Source: Gnomoniopsis sp. IMI 355080 | Lineage: Eukaryota > Ascomycota > Sordariomycetes > Diaporthales > Gnomoniaceae | Length of the DNA: 64,000 bases | NCBI GenBank assembly: GCA_027946555.1 | Contig: JAPEVC010000051.1 | Span: forward strand, 1-64,000 | Direction: 5' to 3' | In this document: positions 49,720 through 61,167 of the stretch, one piece after another | Layout: each line of letters opens with the position of its first letter | How positions within the stretch are numbered: position 1 is the first letter of the stretch | The notes under the pieces: generated by a model | Told to the model about the DNA's origin: nothing | The model's input: only the letters and a program-made list of their open reading frames with translations | Databases searched by the model: none | Made by a program: the position numbers and the translations under genes

Positions 49720-50823
49720 CTATCGGCCCCACCTGAATTGAGCTCTTGCGTACCTACACAGGCCATTGTAGAAGACTTGATACCCGACACTCTCGTTGTC
49801 CGGAACGTGGAATACCTCTGTTAGATGCAAGTGCCATGGTGGATATCCATTGAATTCGACGTAGGGCCCGAAGACAATGAGAAGATCGGACTCATCCATC
49901 ACACTCTCCTTCATTTCGACGTCGAGCAGGCTGGGCTCGATATGCGCAGGGTCCACCTTATTACGCTGCGCCATCTCGGCCAGCGTCTTAGTCAGGTCGA
50001 CTATAGAGTCGCGTCCATCCTCGTAGGACACTAGCCGGACTTGGAGGTGCGCGGGCGTGTTTCCGAATTCCGCGCTTTGGGGCGATGCTATGGACTCGAT
50101 CGCCTGCGCGTGAGGCGCGCTCAGAGTCAGAGTAGGATGCTGCTTTCCGAAGTACGACTTCAGATTTTGGGAGATGGCACGGTGGATCTCGGGGAGATAT
50201 TGTTTGAGTAGCCCTGAGTAGAAGTGTCAACTAATGTCTGCGTAGCGACCACAGAAACATACCAGTCTTCTCATATACGTTTAATTTGGGTATACCAGCA
50301 CTCGCGCACCAGGCCGAGATTTCGGACACCTCGTTGACCAGCCGCTCCAGCTCGGCGCCACCCTTTCCATCATCGTCTAGTTTTAATATAACACTCAAAA
50401 TCTTGGGCAGTCTCTCCAAACGCTTGACGTCTTTCTGTATCATGGCGGGATCACGGTGGTGGTAGTAGAAGATGGAGACTAGGCGGTTGCGAACGGCATG
50501 GTAACCTTGACGGGCTCGGATATAGATGGAGAAGATAGTATGTATGATTGTAAATATAATGAGGTGCAGCTGGCTCTTGAAGAAGCGTCGGAAGCCCAAA
50601 GTAGGCAGTCGGCCTCGAGTGCGATCGTGTTCTTGTTCTGGACTGGTTTTGAGTCGCGGAAGATATGGCTTCAATCTGGTCAGCCATTGTGCCTAGAGCG
50701 TATAACATGTCCTGAGTGTGGACCAACCTCTATTAACTTTTCCTCCTCTTCTTTGGTCAGGAGGGTACCACCAGCTTCTTCGTTCCGCCGGTACAGCTCA
50801 GTGGCCCTGGAGGCGTAAGACAT
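49720..50823 (-). CDS. nus1: Nus1, regulatory subunit of cis-prenyltransferase (dehydrodolichyl diphosphate synthase)
   Basis: Three exons, 50738..50823, 50263..50675 and 49720..50213, give 330 residues. Nus1 pairs with Rer2/Srt1 at the ER to make dehydrodolichyl diphosphate, the lipid precursor for N-glycosylation, O-mannosylation and GPI anchors. One membrane segment lies at about 65-81 (LHLIIFTIIHTIFSIYI). The pseudo-enzyme fold follows, with LSVIL, ISAWCASAGIPKLNVYEKTG and the PPWHLHLTEVFH stretch. The C-terminus FRWGR carries the RxG motif that Nus1 contributes to the active site. Intron 2 is regular (GTATGT). Intron 1 needs a weak GTTAAT donor, but joins the frames as EEEEK|LKPYLP, which matches the family pattern as I remember it. 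The start exon is therefore less certain than the rest. Confidence 0.88.
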
Positions 50824-51437
50824 GGTTGGCGGTGATTCTGGCTGTGAACCCAGGTGTGTCGAAAGAAAAGGTCAGATGGGTCACGGCGTAGACATGGACA
50901 CTTATTTTCAAGGGTGGCACCGGTCCGCCAAGATGTATACGCAATGGCGCCTCAGCCAACAATTCACCAAGAGCTTGGGATAGCTGACATGATGAGGCAG
51001 TGTATGTTGGCACGGCTTCTTGTGAGTGGCAGGCGGCGACTTAGTTCCCAGGATGCGGGAATCCCAACAATGCGATTCCTTGCGATGGCTGGCTTTAGTC
51101 GGTATCCGTATATCTTGGCTGGGCGGAACTGGGCTGGCAGGCAGCGCAGGCAAGGGGGCAAGCTCCCCAGGACTGCAGGAGGTCCTGTGGGGGGTCCCCT
51201 GTCGCTTCAAGGGTACTGATGCGGCTACTAGGTAGTAGTGCAGGTCACCCGAGACTTAAGTCCAAACGTTGCCCAAACCACAAAGACGATTACTGTCGAC
51301 AGAGCCTCGTGACGGACTGAAAGACTGCATTGCAGAGCTACCTAGACCGTCCGTTCCGCCCATGCACCTCCAATTGATGATACAATAGGCTTTGAACAAC
51401 AGGATCCCGACTGCCCTTGGGGCCGGCAGCACCGATC
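50824..51437. promoter_or_regulatory. divergent intergenic of nus1 and sec10
   Basis: 614 bp between the two ATGs, holding both promoters. A CTACTAGGTAGTAG palindrome-like sequence lies at about 51225-51238. No gene seen. Confidence 0.5.
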
Positions 51438-54082
51438 ATGTCGTCCAGGGCAGAACGGGCAGAGTCCATGATGGGCTCGAGGGCCTTGTTTCCCCAAGGT
51501 CCCAGTTTTAGTGAAGAGGACTTCTCGACCAAGGACTTCATCACACGAGATTTCATCGATGATTTGGCTGAGGCGGCTGTTCCGTTGAATCGTCGGTCCG
51601 GCCCAGCGGCGCAACCAGCATTCGACCCAAAACCCTTGATCAGGACCTTTGAGAGTACGCCTCTGAGACACCTCTCCACACCGCCTCCGGACATAGCTGA
51701 CCCTGTTCACTTTTCCTAGATGCGCTTTCGCAGTTGGCAAATCTCTCAGAGAAGTTAGAAGAGGAGGAATCAGGGCTCCAAGCGGAAGTGAGGCGGGCTG
51801 AGACACAGCATGACAGGACTTTGGACACACTAGGCAGAAAGCTCGACGAATCGATGTCCCAATTCGAGGCCCTCGACCTGGCCCTCAACCAGCCGAATGG
51901 TATGAATGGTCATGACCGAAACGGTCGAAGCGATGTCGGTGGAAATATTGCAGTACAGATTGGCGAAAACCTCGAGGAGCTGGACCGGAAGCGCAGCAGA
52001 GCGCTGGACGCCAACTTTCTGATACAGTGTTGGACTGAAGTCTGTGAGACCGGCCAGCTTACCTCTTTAGAGGATGTCAAGAGGCAAGGAGGTGCCGAGA
52101 CCAAGGTGCGGTGTGCCAACATCGCCCGACAGTTGATGCGCATCAGTCAGAGACTCGATCCCATGTCATGGGGCCAGATCAACGGCTCTAGACGAGCTGG
52201 AATCACGAATGGCGTCACCGGACTGAATAGAAATCACAATACCCGCGAGATCTTGGAGAAATTCAGTGAGGTGCTAGAGCAGGACCTTCTCGAGCAGTTC
52301 AACAGGAGTTACCGAGCACAGAACTTCCCCGATATGATGCAGTGTGCCAAGGTGCTGCATGACTTCAACGGCGGCTCCAGCGTCATAGCCACCTTTGTCA
52401 ACCAGCACGACTTTTTCATAAACAGAAATCAGCTTCTGTCAGATGAGGTCAATGGAGAGGATGACACTTGGGAAGTACTCGCCGACCCCGACAAAGAATC
52501 GCCTGGCATCGAACAGAGTCTACAATCTTTGGTCGATGAGGTCAGGGTTGTCATGCAGGAAGAGTCATTCATCATCAAGCAAGCTTTCCCATTTGCCGAA
52601 ACGGTTCTAATCAGATTCATCCAACGAGTCTTCCAACAATCGATACAACAACGGTTGGAAAAGGTACTCGAGAAGGCCGACACCGTTTCCTCGCTGGCCT
52701 TTTTGCGAACATTGCATGCGGCGAGAACGTATATCGGCACACTCATCGAAGATCTAAAGACGCATGGGCTCATAGAACACCCAGAGCCATGCTCAGCGCA
52801 GATTTCACAAACATTGGATCAGCAGCTGGATGAGTTGTTTGTTCCCTATCTGGTAGGCAACGCGTACATTGACAGAGAACGAAAGAACCTGGAGGAGCTG
52901 TATAGTTCATTACTTTTCAAGTATACCATTTTTCATTCCAGGAGAAAGAAGGCGCCCACAGGCTTCATGGCCTCCCTTGCGCAACAAGGCTCGCAAATGT
53001 TGACCTCGGCGAAGGAAGCCTACCTGGAGCGTCTGGACTCATCCGAACTTACATCGACACAGAAGGCCATGATGTTGCGAGTGGCTGGGGTTAAGGACAA
53101 CAGCGACAACAAGAACGAAATCGAGGTCACCGAGGAGGATGGTGTACTGAGTATCAAGATCGCACAGCGCATGATGAAGTGGCTCGCTGAAAGCGTTCGG
53201 AGGACATTGGAATTAGGCCTTCCGTCTGACACTGCCAAAGACGTCAACAGCCTCCTTACTCTGCTTCTCACCAGTATGGGTCAGGTATATGTGGAGACGT
53301 CGCTTGATGCTGCTCTTGACATGGCGACGTCACAAGAGAACTCGAAGGTCGAGCCTGATATGTCGTACTTACCCTCGATACGACCCGCCACAACGATTGC
53401 GAATATCATGTCGCGGTTCATCAATACCGTCATGATTAGGCTTGCTGAGGGCAATGCGACAGTACGACGAAGCATGGAAGCCCAAGCCAAGATGGGAATG
53501 GAGTCAATTGAGCGGAAAACAAATAGTGTGGTGAAGAGCTCCGTTGATGTGGTGATAAACTGGGTGTCAAGGTCTTTGACAACACAAAAGAAGATTGATT
53601 TTCGACCCAAAGATAACGAGCTTGAGGTCATGATGGAGACGACCCCGTGCCAAACAATCTGCAACTTTCTCAAGCGTTTCCAAGTCCTCACCAACCAGGC
53701 GATCGATGGACACAATCTGGAGGTCTTTAGCACCGAGCTCGCGCTCAATGTGCATAGGCTCCTCTTCGAACACTTCAAGAAATTTTCGGTCAATGCGACC
53801 GGCGGCTTGATGGTGACTAAGGACATTAACAAGTACGTCTCGACGTTGAAGGAGTGGCCCCTTACTAAGGAGGCTGTGAGTGTCATTGACTTGCTGCCCG
53901 AGATTGGATATCTTTTCATGATCGGACCAGAAGCACTCCGGGAAAAGAGCCGAAATCTGACAACGGGCCCGGCTGCGGCTACGGCGGGCAGGAAGTTGAC
54001 CAAGGCGGACTTCAAAGCGTTCGTGTTGAAACGCGAGGATGCCAGTAGTGTGGGCGTGCAGAGCGTGGTCAATGGGTTGTAA
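51438..54082 (+). CDS. sec10: exocyst complex subunit Sec10
   Basis: Two exons, 51438..51654 and 51720..54082, give 859 residues, close to yeast Sec10 (871). The exocyst tethers secretory vesicles to the plasma membrane at sites of growth such as the hyphal tip; Sec10 pairs with Sec15 in the complex. The N-terminus has the typical FSTKDFITRDFIDDLAEA stretch. A coiled coil follows at about 74-125 (LSQLANLSEKLEEEESGLQ), then the long helical-bundle rod including LDANFLIQCWTEVCETG and the C-terminal block through VSVIDLLPEIGYLFMIGPEAL. The long frame begins at a TTG at 51417; I chose the ATG at 51438. The intron has an AGCTGAC branch sequence and a CCTAG acceptor, and rebuilds ENALSQL in frame. 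Confidence 0.93.
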
Positions 54083-54989
54083 TAATACGGATTGCATGAC
54101 CAGAACGGGTGACAATTACGTGTTTTGAAATCAGAAAATTTAGCGATCGAACATGATACCACGATATGCACATTTTGCATTTGAGACCTCTCTACTAGCT
54201 GTGACGGCGACTTGTCTTCAAGATCTGGCAGAATGACAGATCAATGATACACTACAACCGGAGCATTGTGTCCGTCCAATGTCCACTTGAAGCCCGCGTC
54301 GACTTGTGTAGGGACTGACTAGTCGATTTAGTGATGAGTGATGTGCTTGTGTCGTCGCCAGAGACTTTCAAATTATTGCCAGATTTCGGAGGTCTGAATA
54401 ATAGCAAGATTTCAATGTGGGTGAATTTCGGCGACTATTCATCCCATCGATCGCAAGGTCAACCCTTTATATTGCGCGGCTATCTGCGTCAATAGCACAG
54501 CCCATTCGCTGTGAGATCTACTCACAGCCCGCCAGTCTTTACACGGGTGGTCACCAACATACGGCCGGGTTTGAGTACCCAGACCAGCTAGGCCTATGTT
54601 GTTGGTGGTGGAGGCGTGCAAAGACCACAAAAGAAAACCATCTTCATTCTTCTTGGTGTCGCAGATGGTCACGTTAGAGTTTTTCGCTTTTGTGCGAGCT
54701 GTATTTCTGCTCTCTTCCAACGCGGCACGGCAGACCAGCGTGATGTTCTTTGAGGATACGTCTATATTTATCCCCGTCTTTGTTCAAAAATATCTTGTCT
54801 TCGCCTCTTATAAGCCAATTTATTTCGGAGTCCCGGGGTGTGACAACCTCTTGTTTCACTGGAGAAAAGAGCTTCCTCTCTTCCCAGGTTTGTCTCGTTG
54901 GCTTGCGAGGTCAACTGCCTTGATCGACTGCTTCTGCGTCACGAGAATAACGGATATCGTCTCTTACATTTGTCATAAAGTCCAGAGAT
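54083..54989. other. intergenic between sec10 and the Cys-rich membrane protein
   Basis: About 0.9 kb between two plus-strand genes; it holds the sec10 3' UTR and the promoter and leader of the next gene. A frame reaching back to 54596 reads out of the true frame and is not supported. Confidence 0.5.
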
Positions 54990-56138
54990 ATGTCAACGGG
55001 CGGTATCATTCCAACGCTCGGCCTCGCTTGTCCAAGCGGCGGCGATTTCTACATCTGCCAAGGCAACTCGACTCAATTCATAGGTTGCTGCACGACCGAT
55101 CCATGTGCTGGCGGCGCGGGCTCCTGCCCTCAAGCGGACCTGGAACCCGCTACCTTTAACAAGCTCGACTACCAAGGCATTGCGGCGCAAAGCTGTACAA
55201 GTACGAAAGCAGCATGGTACCTGTGCTCGACGCTGAGCACGCCGTTTATGGGGTGTTGTTCGAGCAATGCGTGTGACAACACAGCCGGCTGCCCAAAAAC
55301 TGACTTGGTCGCGGCCATGTTGGGCAATGCAACACAAGCAAGGATTTTTCTGACGACGACGGCCAGCGCGGTGAGTACAAGCAAGACGGCGACGAGCTCG
55401 ACAATTGTGTCAACGGCTACAAGCGCTGCGGCGACAACAACAGATGCAGCGATGGCGACAGGGGCGGCGATGTCTGTGAGTCCGGGTACGGTGCTGTCAA
55501 CGGGCGCGAAGGCTGGCATTGGTGTTGGTGCCGTTGCGCTGGTCGGCTTGGTCGGCTTGCTTTGCCTTATTATCTGGCGGACATTCGCGAAGCGGCGCGG
55601 CATCGTGATGAGAGGATCAGAGCCGCCATCACCTGGCACGATGAGTGACACCATGACATATGGCTACTCCAGTTAGTCTACTCCCGCAATGCCGGTGTCT
55701 TTCCCTTTTGTCTTCTTCCTTTTTTTCCCTCCTGTTTTGACAGAAAAGCTGACATCTCCGGTTACAGATCGAGGTCACTTGACCGACAGCACTCGACTCC
55801 CCAGTGGTGCTCATGGGCCCCTCTGGTCTTCCCCAGCCGTCGCAAAGTCTCCGTACTCGGCAGGCTCGTCGCCGTCCATCAGTCGCGAGGCATCTTTGAG
55901 ATCGGCGGCTAGCAATAGTGTCTTGGGATTCATGGCAGGATCGCCAGTGGAAGGACAAAGGCCACGATATCACCAGTATGAACCGCAGCGTGGGTACACC
56001 AGCCAGCCCCTGGATACGCTCGCGGAGCTCGATGGGGGCGGTGTATCTCCGTCGCCCGTGATTTCAGAGATGGCTGCACCGACTCCGACGACTTCGCGTT
56101 CGCCTGTACCGTTCCGGCCGTATAGACCGTCGCGGTAG
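54990..56138 (+). CDS. single-pass membrane protein with two six-cysteine modules
   Basis: Two exons, 54990..55671 and 55768..56138, give 350 residues (GTTAGT donor, GCTGAC branch, TTACAG acceptor). No named family recognised. Residues 14-46 and 69-101 form two matching modules, C-x8/9-C-x9-CC-x4-C-x5/6-C, each with an F(I/M)GCC core. A Thr/Ser/Ala-rich stalk (about 122-170) leads to one membrane helix (about 176-196), stopped by basic WRTFAKRR, then a Ser/Pro/Tyr-rich tail. There is no cleavable signal peptide; the charges fit an outside N-terminus (type III). The architecture resembles fungal surface sensors of the Wsc/Mid2 kind, with a Cys head, mucin-like stalk, helix and short tail, but the head is not a WSC domain. 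Sensor function is only inference. Confidence 0.72.
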
Positions 56139-57418
56139 CAGGGTCAGTGCTGGTAGGAGGTACTATGTACTTAGTGGATGTAATATGTAATGAAGTTGTG
56201 GGATGTGAGATAGGAAACAGTGTTTACTACAGACAGTTATGATGGGCTGCCAGCTGCATACAGCAAATTGATATTGCCACCATTGCAGCGTCTTTACGAG
56301 GTGCACTGCCACAGTGATCATCTTGGCATCAATTGAAGTTATGTAAACTGGTGGGACTGAGCCAAGTGCCGCAGACTCACAGACCATGATGCCGACATCT
56401 AACAGATGAAACGAGCTGGCCAAATACCCTTAGGAATCTTAAGTCGGGATGGAGAACAAGCTACCCGGTGAATAGTGAGACTTGATTAGACCCGGCAGCC
56501 CCGGACGAACCGTTTTTGTGCTTAGGTGCCTACTAGGTAGTTGAGAGCAGGAATGTATACAATGTACGCAGTAGTACAATGCTGACAATAACAAGTGCTG
56601 TGGAAAATATAGCTAAGATAACAAGTGGCATTTCTTGTGTGGTCAAGAGCAAGGGCAAGCAAGTATAAGCGATGTCATCCCATCAAACACAGCTGGGCAG
56701 GTATAGCAGGGAGCTGCTGGCTTCTGGACCAGAAGCAAAGTCTGTCTGTACGGAATACCTTTGAGGCTCTGGTCTTCTAGATGCTTCGGCAATCGGGCGG
56801 CTTGCCTTGTTCAGCCCCACACCAGCAGCTCTTCAGAACCCCATACCATACCTAGGAGGTACCCGCTTCGGTGGACCCTCCGAGTGGGCAGTTCCGTACA
56901 GGGGTCCAGCGTCCCATCTTATCGATCGGCGTTAGTAAAAAAGTTGAAGGAGCCCCCATCCTTGGAACATTCCAGGTGGGTCATCCCGACCTCGTGCCAC
57001 TAGTGAAGTATCGCAGCCGGTCGTAGTGCTCTCTGCCTGTGCAAGAGAACACGTTGAGTTTTGATGTTTCGCCTCTCACTCAGCAGCCGCTCTTTGACGT
57101 CTTCTCGTCCATTTTTCTGTTGTGATCAGGAACCAGAGGAATTGTCAATCCTCTCCATACTCAAATGCCATTCTTTTTCTCACTTTCGGTCTTGGTGTTC
57201 TCTGGCTTCTAATCGTTTCTTCAACGATTCCCGGCACGGACCCTGTTTAGCCCCATCGGCTGGCTGCCTTTCCTGGTAATTCAGCTCTGTTCCTGAGTCC
57301 TCTCACAACGACCAACTCCACCCCTCCACCTGTTGCTTCAGCTTCAACAGCAACTCACCTTACATTCCTCAACTTCCATTCCATTTTGTACTGGACTGCA
57401 CAACTCCACTACAAAATA
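56139..57418. other. intergenic upstream of the Ca2+-ATPase gene
   Basis: About 1.3 kb, no gene recognised. TAGGTG/TAGGTAG motifs lie at 56524-56541. The last ~200 bp are pyrimidine-rich with many CAAC/CTCC blocks, as in leaders of strongly expressed fungal genes. Confidence 0.5.
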
Positions 57419-60400
57419 ATGGATAACGCTTTTGCAAGACAGACCGACCAAGTCTTGTCTACTCTAGGAGTTCAAGCTTCTACCGGTCTTACAGATGCGC
57501 AAGTAACCACCCTGCGTAAGAAGCATGGCAAGAATGGTAGGCCGCATCCTGTTTGCTTCACCCGCACATGGTCAACACACTGACGCATGCTATTTGAAGC
57601 CATTCCGGAAGAGCCTCCTACTCCCATTTGGGAGCTGATTCTCGAGCAATTCAAAGATCAACTCGTCCTGATCCTCCTTGGCTCCGCCGCCGTCTCCTTC
57701 GTCTTGGCTCTGTTCGAGGAAGAGGGTGGCTGGAGCGCATTCGTCGACCCTGCTGTTGTAGGTTCAACCAATCCGCGCAATCACGCTATTTGCATGCAAC
57801 AAGAGCTGACCCATCTATTCTCCAGATTCTGACCATCCTGATCCTCAATGCTGTCGTTGGCGTCTCCCAAGAGAGCAGCGCTGAAAGCGCCATCGCCGCA
57901 CTTCAAGAGTACTCCGCCAACGAGGCCAACGTGGTCCGGAACGATGGACACGTCTCAAGAGTCAAGGCTGAAGATTTGGTACCTGGTGACATCATCTCGG
58001 TGGCTGTAGGTGACCGCATTCCCGCCGATTGCCGTCTGGTTTCCGTGGAAAGCAACAGCTTCGCTGTCGACCAGGCCATCCTGACAGGCGAGAGCGAGAG
58101 TGTCGGCAAGGACCCGCTAGCCGTTGTCAAGGACGAAAAGTGCGTGCTCCAGGACCAGGTCAACATGCTCTTCTCCGGAACCACTGTCGTCACTGGACGG
58201 GCAAAGGCTGTCGTTGTCCTCACCGGCGCAGACACCGCTATTGGTGACATCCACGAGAGCATCACAGCTCAGATCTCCGAGCCCACGCCCCTGAAGCAGA
58301 AGTTGAATGACTTTGGTGACAGCCTCGCCAAGGTCATCACCGTCATCTGCATCGCCGTCTGGCTCATCAACATTCCCAACTTCAATGACCCCAGTCACGG
58401 CTCTTGGGCCAAGGGTGCCATCTACTACCTCAAGATCGCCGTCTCTCTTGGTGTCGCCGCCATTCCCGAGGGTCTGGCCGTTGTCATCACGACCTGTCTG
58501 GCCCTCGGAACTCGCAAGATGGCAGCAAAAAACGCTGTTGTTCGCAGTCTGCCTTCTGTTGAGACTCTGGGCAGCTGCAGTGTGGTTTGCTCCGACAAGA
58601 CCGGTACTCTGACAACCAACCAAATGAGCGTCAACAAGATTGTCTATCTCAGCGAGAGCGGTACAGGCCTCGAGGAAATCGATGTCAAAGGATCCACTTT
58701 TGAGCCCAAGGGCGATGTTCTCTTCAAGGGACAAGTTGTCTCGGATCTTCCGCAGAAGTCAGCCACCGTTCGCCAAATCACCGAGATCGCCGCACTTTGT
58801 AACGATGCCATGTTGGCTTATGACTCCAAGGCTGGTTACACCAACGTCGGCGAACCCACCGAGGGAGCACTCCGAACTCTGGCCGAGAAGATTGGCCCTT
58901 GCGCACCCAGCACCGCTGCAGATGAAGACCGTTGCCACTACGCAAGCGCCTGGTACGAAAAGCAGTACAAACGCCTGGCTACCTATGAATTTTCGCGAGA
59001 CCGCAAGAGCATGTCCGTCTTGGTTCAGAACGGTGCACAGCAGAAGCTCCTCGTCAAGGGTGCCCCGGAGTCCATCGTAGAGCGCTGTACCAGTGTTCTG
59101 CTTGGCGCAAACGGCAAGAAGGTCCAGATGAGCGGAAAGCTGTCGGAGCTCCTCATGCGTGAGGTTATGGACTACGGAAACCAAGGTTTGCGCGTGATTG
59201 CGCTCGCAAGTCTGGAGGATGTTCAAGACAACAAGCTGCTGAAATCGGCCAAGTCCACCGCAGATTACGCTAAAATCGAGCAGAACCTGACCCTGATCGG
59301 TCTTGTTGCTATGCTGGACCCCCCTCGCCCTGAGGTCCCCACCGCTATCGCCAAATGTAAGGAGGCCGGTATCCGGGTCATTGTTATCACTGGAGACAAC
59401 CGCAACACCGCTGAGACAATCTGCCGACAAATTGGGGTCTTTGGACAGTCCGAGGACCTCAAAGGGAAGAGCTTCACTGGTCGGGAGTTTGATAACCTGA
59501 GCCCCTCAGAACAACTCGAAGCCGCAAGAACTGCCTCTCTTTTCTCTCGTGTTGAGCCGACTCATAAAGTCAAATTGGTTGAACTTCTCCAGTCACTTGG
59601 AGAGGTTGTTGCTATGACTGGTGATGGTGTCAACGACGCCCCCGCGCTGAAAAAGGCTGATATTGGTGTCGCTATGGGCTCAGGTACCGATGTTTCGAAA
59701 CTGGCCGCCGATATGGTTCTTGTTGACAACAACTTCGCGACGATTGAGGTTGCCATCGAGGAAGGCCGCTCTATTTACAATAACACGCAGCAATTCATCC
59801 GGTACCTCATCTCGTCCAATATTGGCGAGGTGGTGTCCATTTTCCTGACTGCGGCCCTTGGCATGCCCGAGGCTCTCATTCCTGTTCAGCTTCTTTGGGT
59901 CAACCTAGTCACCGACGGTCTACCTGCTACCGCTCTGTCTTTCAACCCAGCTGACCACGATGTCATGCGTCGCCAGCCTCGCAAGCGTGACGAGAAACTC
60001 ATTGGAGGCTGGCTGTTCTTCCGCTATCTGGTCATCGGCACCTATGTTGGTCTTGCCACGGTTGCCGGGTACGCTTGGTGGTTTATGTACTACTCCGCTG
60101 GCCCGCAGATCACGTTCTCTCAGCTGCGTCACTTCCACCGCTGCTCCGCAGACTTCCCGGAGATAGGCTGCCAGATGTTCTCGAATGACAGCGCCAAATC
60201 CGCATCGACTGTGTCGCTTTCCATTCTGGTCGTTATTGAGATGCTCAACGCTATGAACGCACTGTCGTCCAGCGAGTCCCTGTTGACTCTGCCTCTATGG
60301 GATAACATGATGCTGGTGTATGCCATTGCTCTGTCCATGGCACTGCACTTCGCTCTCTTGTACACACCCTTCCTGCAGACGCTGTTCTCGATTCTGCCTA

Positions 60401-60621
60401 TGAACGTGACGGAGTGGAAAGCGGTGTTCTTTATCAGCGCACCCGTGATGTAAGTACTCTTCCCCGCAACCCTACCCAGAAACATCGTAATCCTTGCGTA
60501 GACAAGGCACTAACAACATTTCAGCCTCATCGATGAGATCTTGAAGGCCATTGAGAGGGCATTCTTCATGCAAAAGACAACAGAGGTTTCTTCTTCGCAG
60601 AAAGCCAAGAAGCTGCAATAG
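57419..60621 (+). CDS. nca-1: SERCA-type calcium-transporting P-type ATPase (NCA-1-like)
   Basis: Four exons, 57419..57536, 57600..57757, 57826..60449 and 60525..60621, give 998 residues. The type IIA P-type pump moves Ca2+ from cytosol into the ER using ATP. All hallmarks are intact: actuator loop TGES (about 179-182), the calcium-site helix IPEGLAV (E307), the phosphorylated Asp349 in DKTGTLT, KGAPES in the nucleotide domain, and the hinge TGDGVNDAP (690 onward). Ten membrane helices are expected; the ion-binding NxxTD of helix 6 is visible as VNLVTDGLPA. The last short exon encodes a Lys-rich C-terminus (KAKKLQ) that could be an ER-retrieval-like signal. Length and sequence fit SERCA rather than the Golgi Pmr1 type, which is shorter. 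Confidence 0.95.
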
Positions 60622-61167
60622 ACGGCGCTGGGACGGGTTGGAATTTTTTTCATCGGCGTCCGCGTACCAAGGCATAGATAGGCGAGTATGTACGTTCGAA
60701 TGGACATGTACAATAGTTTAGAGATTACAGGACCCAACAGACAGTCACCTGCCTTGCAAAGATCAGTCCGGCAGCATCGCCTAGACAAGTAGTCATTTTA
60801 TAGCCTATCGGCAGGACAATCAATCGTAACTCAAATGCCATCGGAGTGAAATGGGGTGAAATTGTGTTCCACCTTGTCTAAGTACTCTAACCTAGCGGCT
60901 GGCCTGCTTGCACGCCTGCAAATTCAAGGGTGCCTACTTGGAATGAAGACTGGCTCCGAGTCATCGTAGATAATATGGTGTCTGGCTTATGTGGTCATGT
61001 TAAGCCAATAGTTGTTCGTGATGTGTCTAGTCGTACAATGCAGAAGAAAGGTCGTAGCTGCCCGACTATTGCCTTCACTAGTCAAGGCAGCAATGTCTCA
61101 TAGACTCACTCCTCTGCGCTCCGCTTTCCCGCAGTTCTCTCTTTTTCCCAGCAATTACCCAGTCCGC
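60622..61167. other. intergenic between convergent Ca2+-ATPase and pup3
   Basis: 546 bp holding two 3' UTRs. Nothing else seen. Confidence 0.6.

Noticed and set aside
50451..50726. 91-codon frame over the nus1 5' region
   Set aside because: Out of frame with the conserved Nus1 membrane segment and downstream domain.
57628..57825. Single continuous frame for the Ca2+-ATPase starting at 57628
   Set aside because: The sequence before 57826 in that frame does not match P-type ATPases; exons 57419..57536 and 57600..57757 restore the conserved N-terminus.
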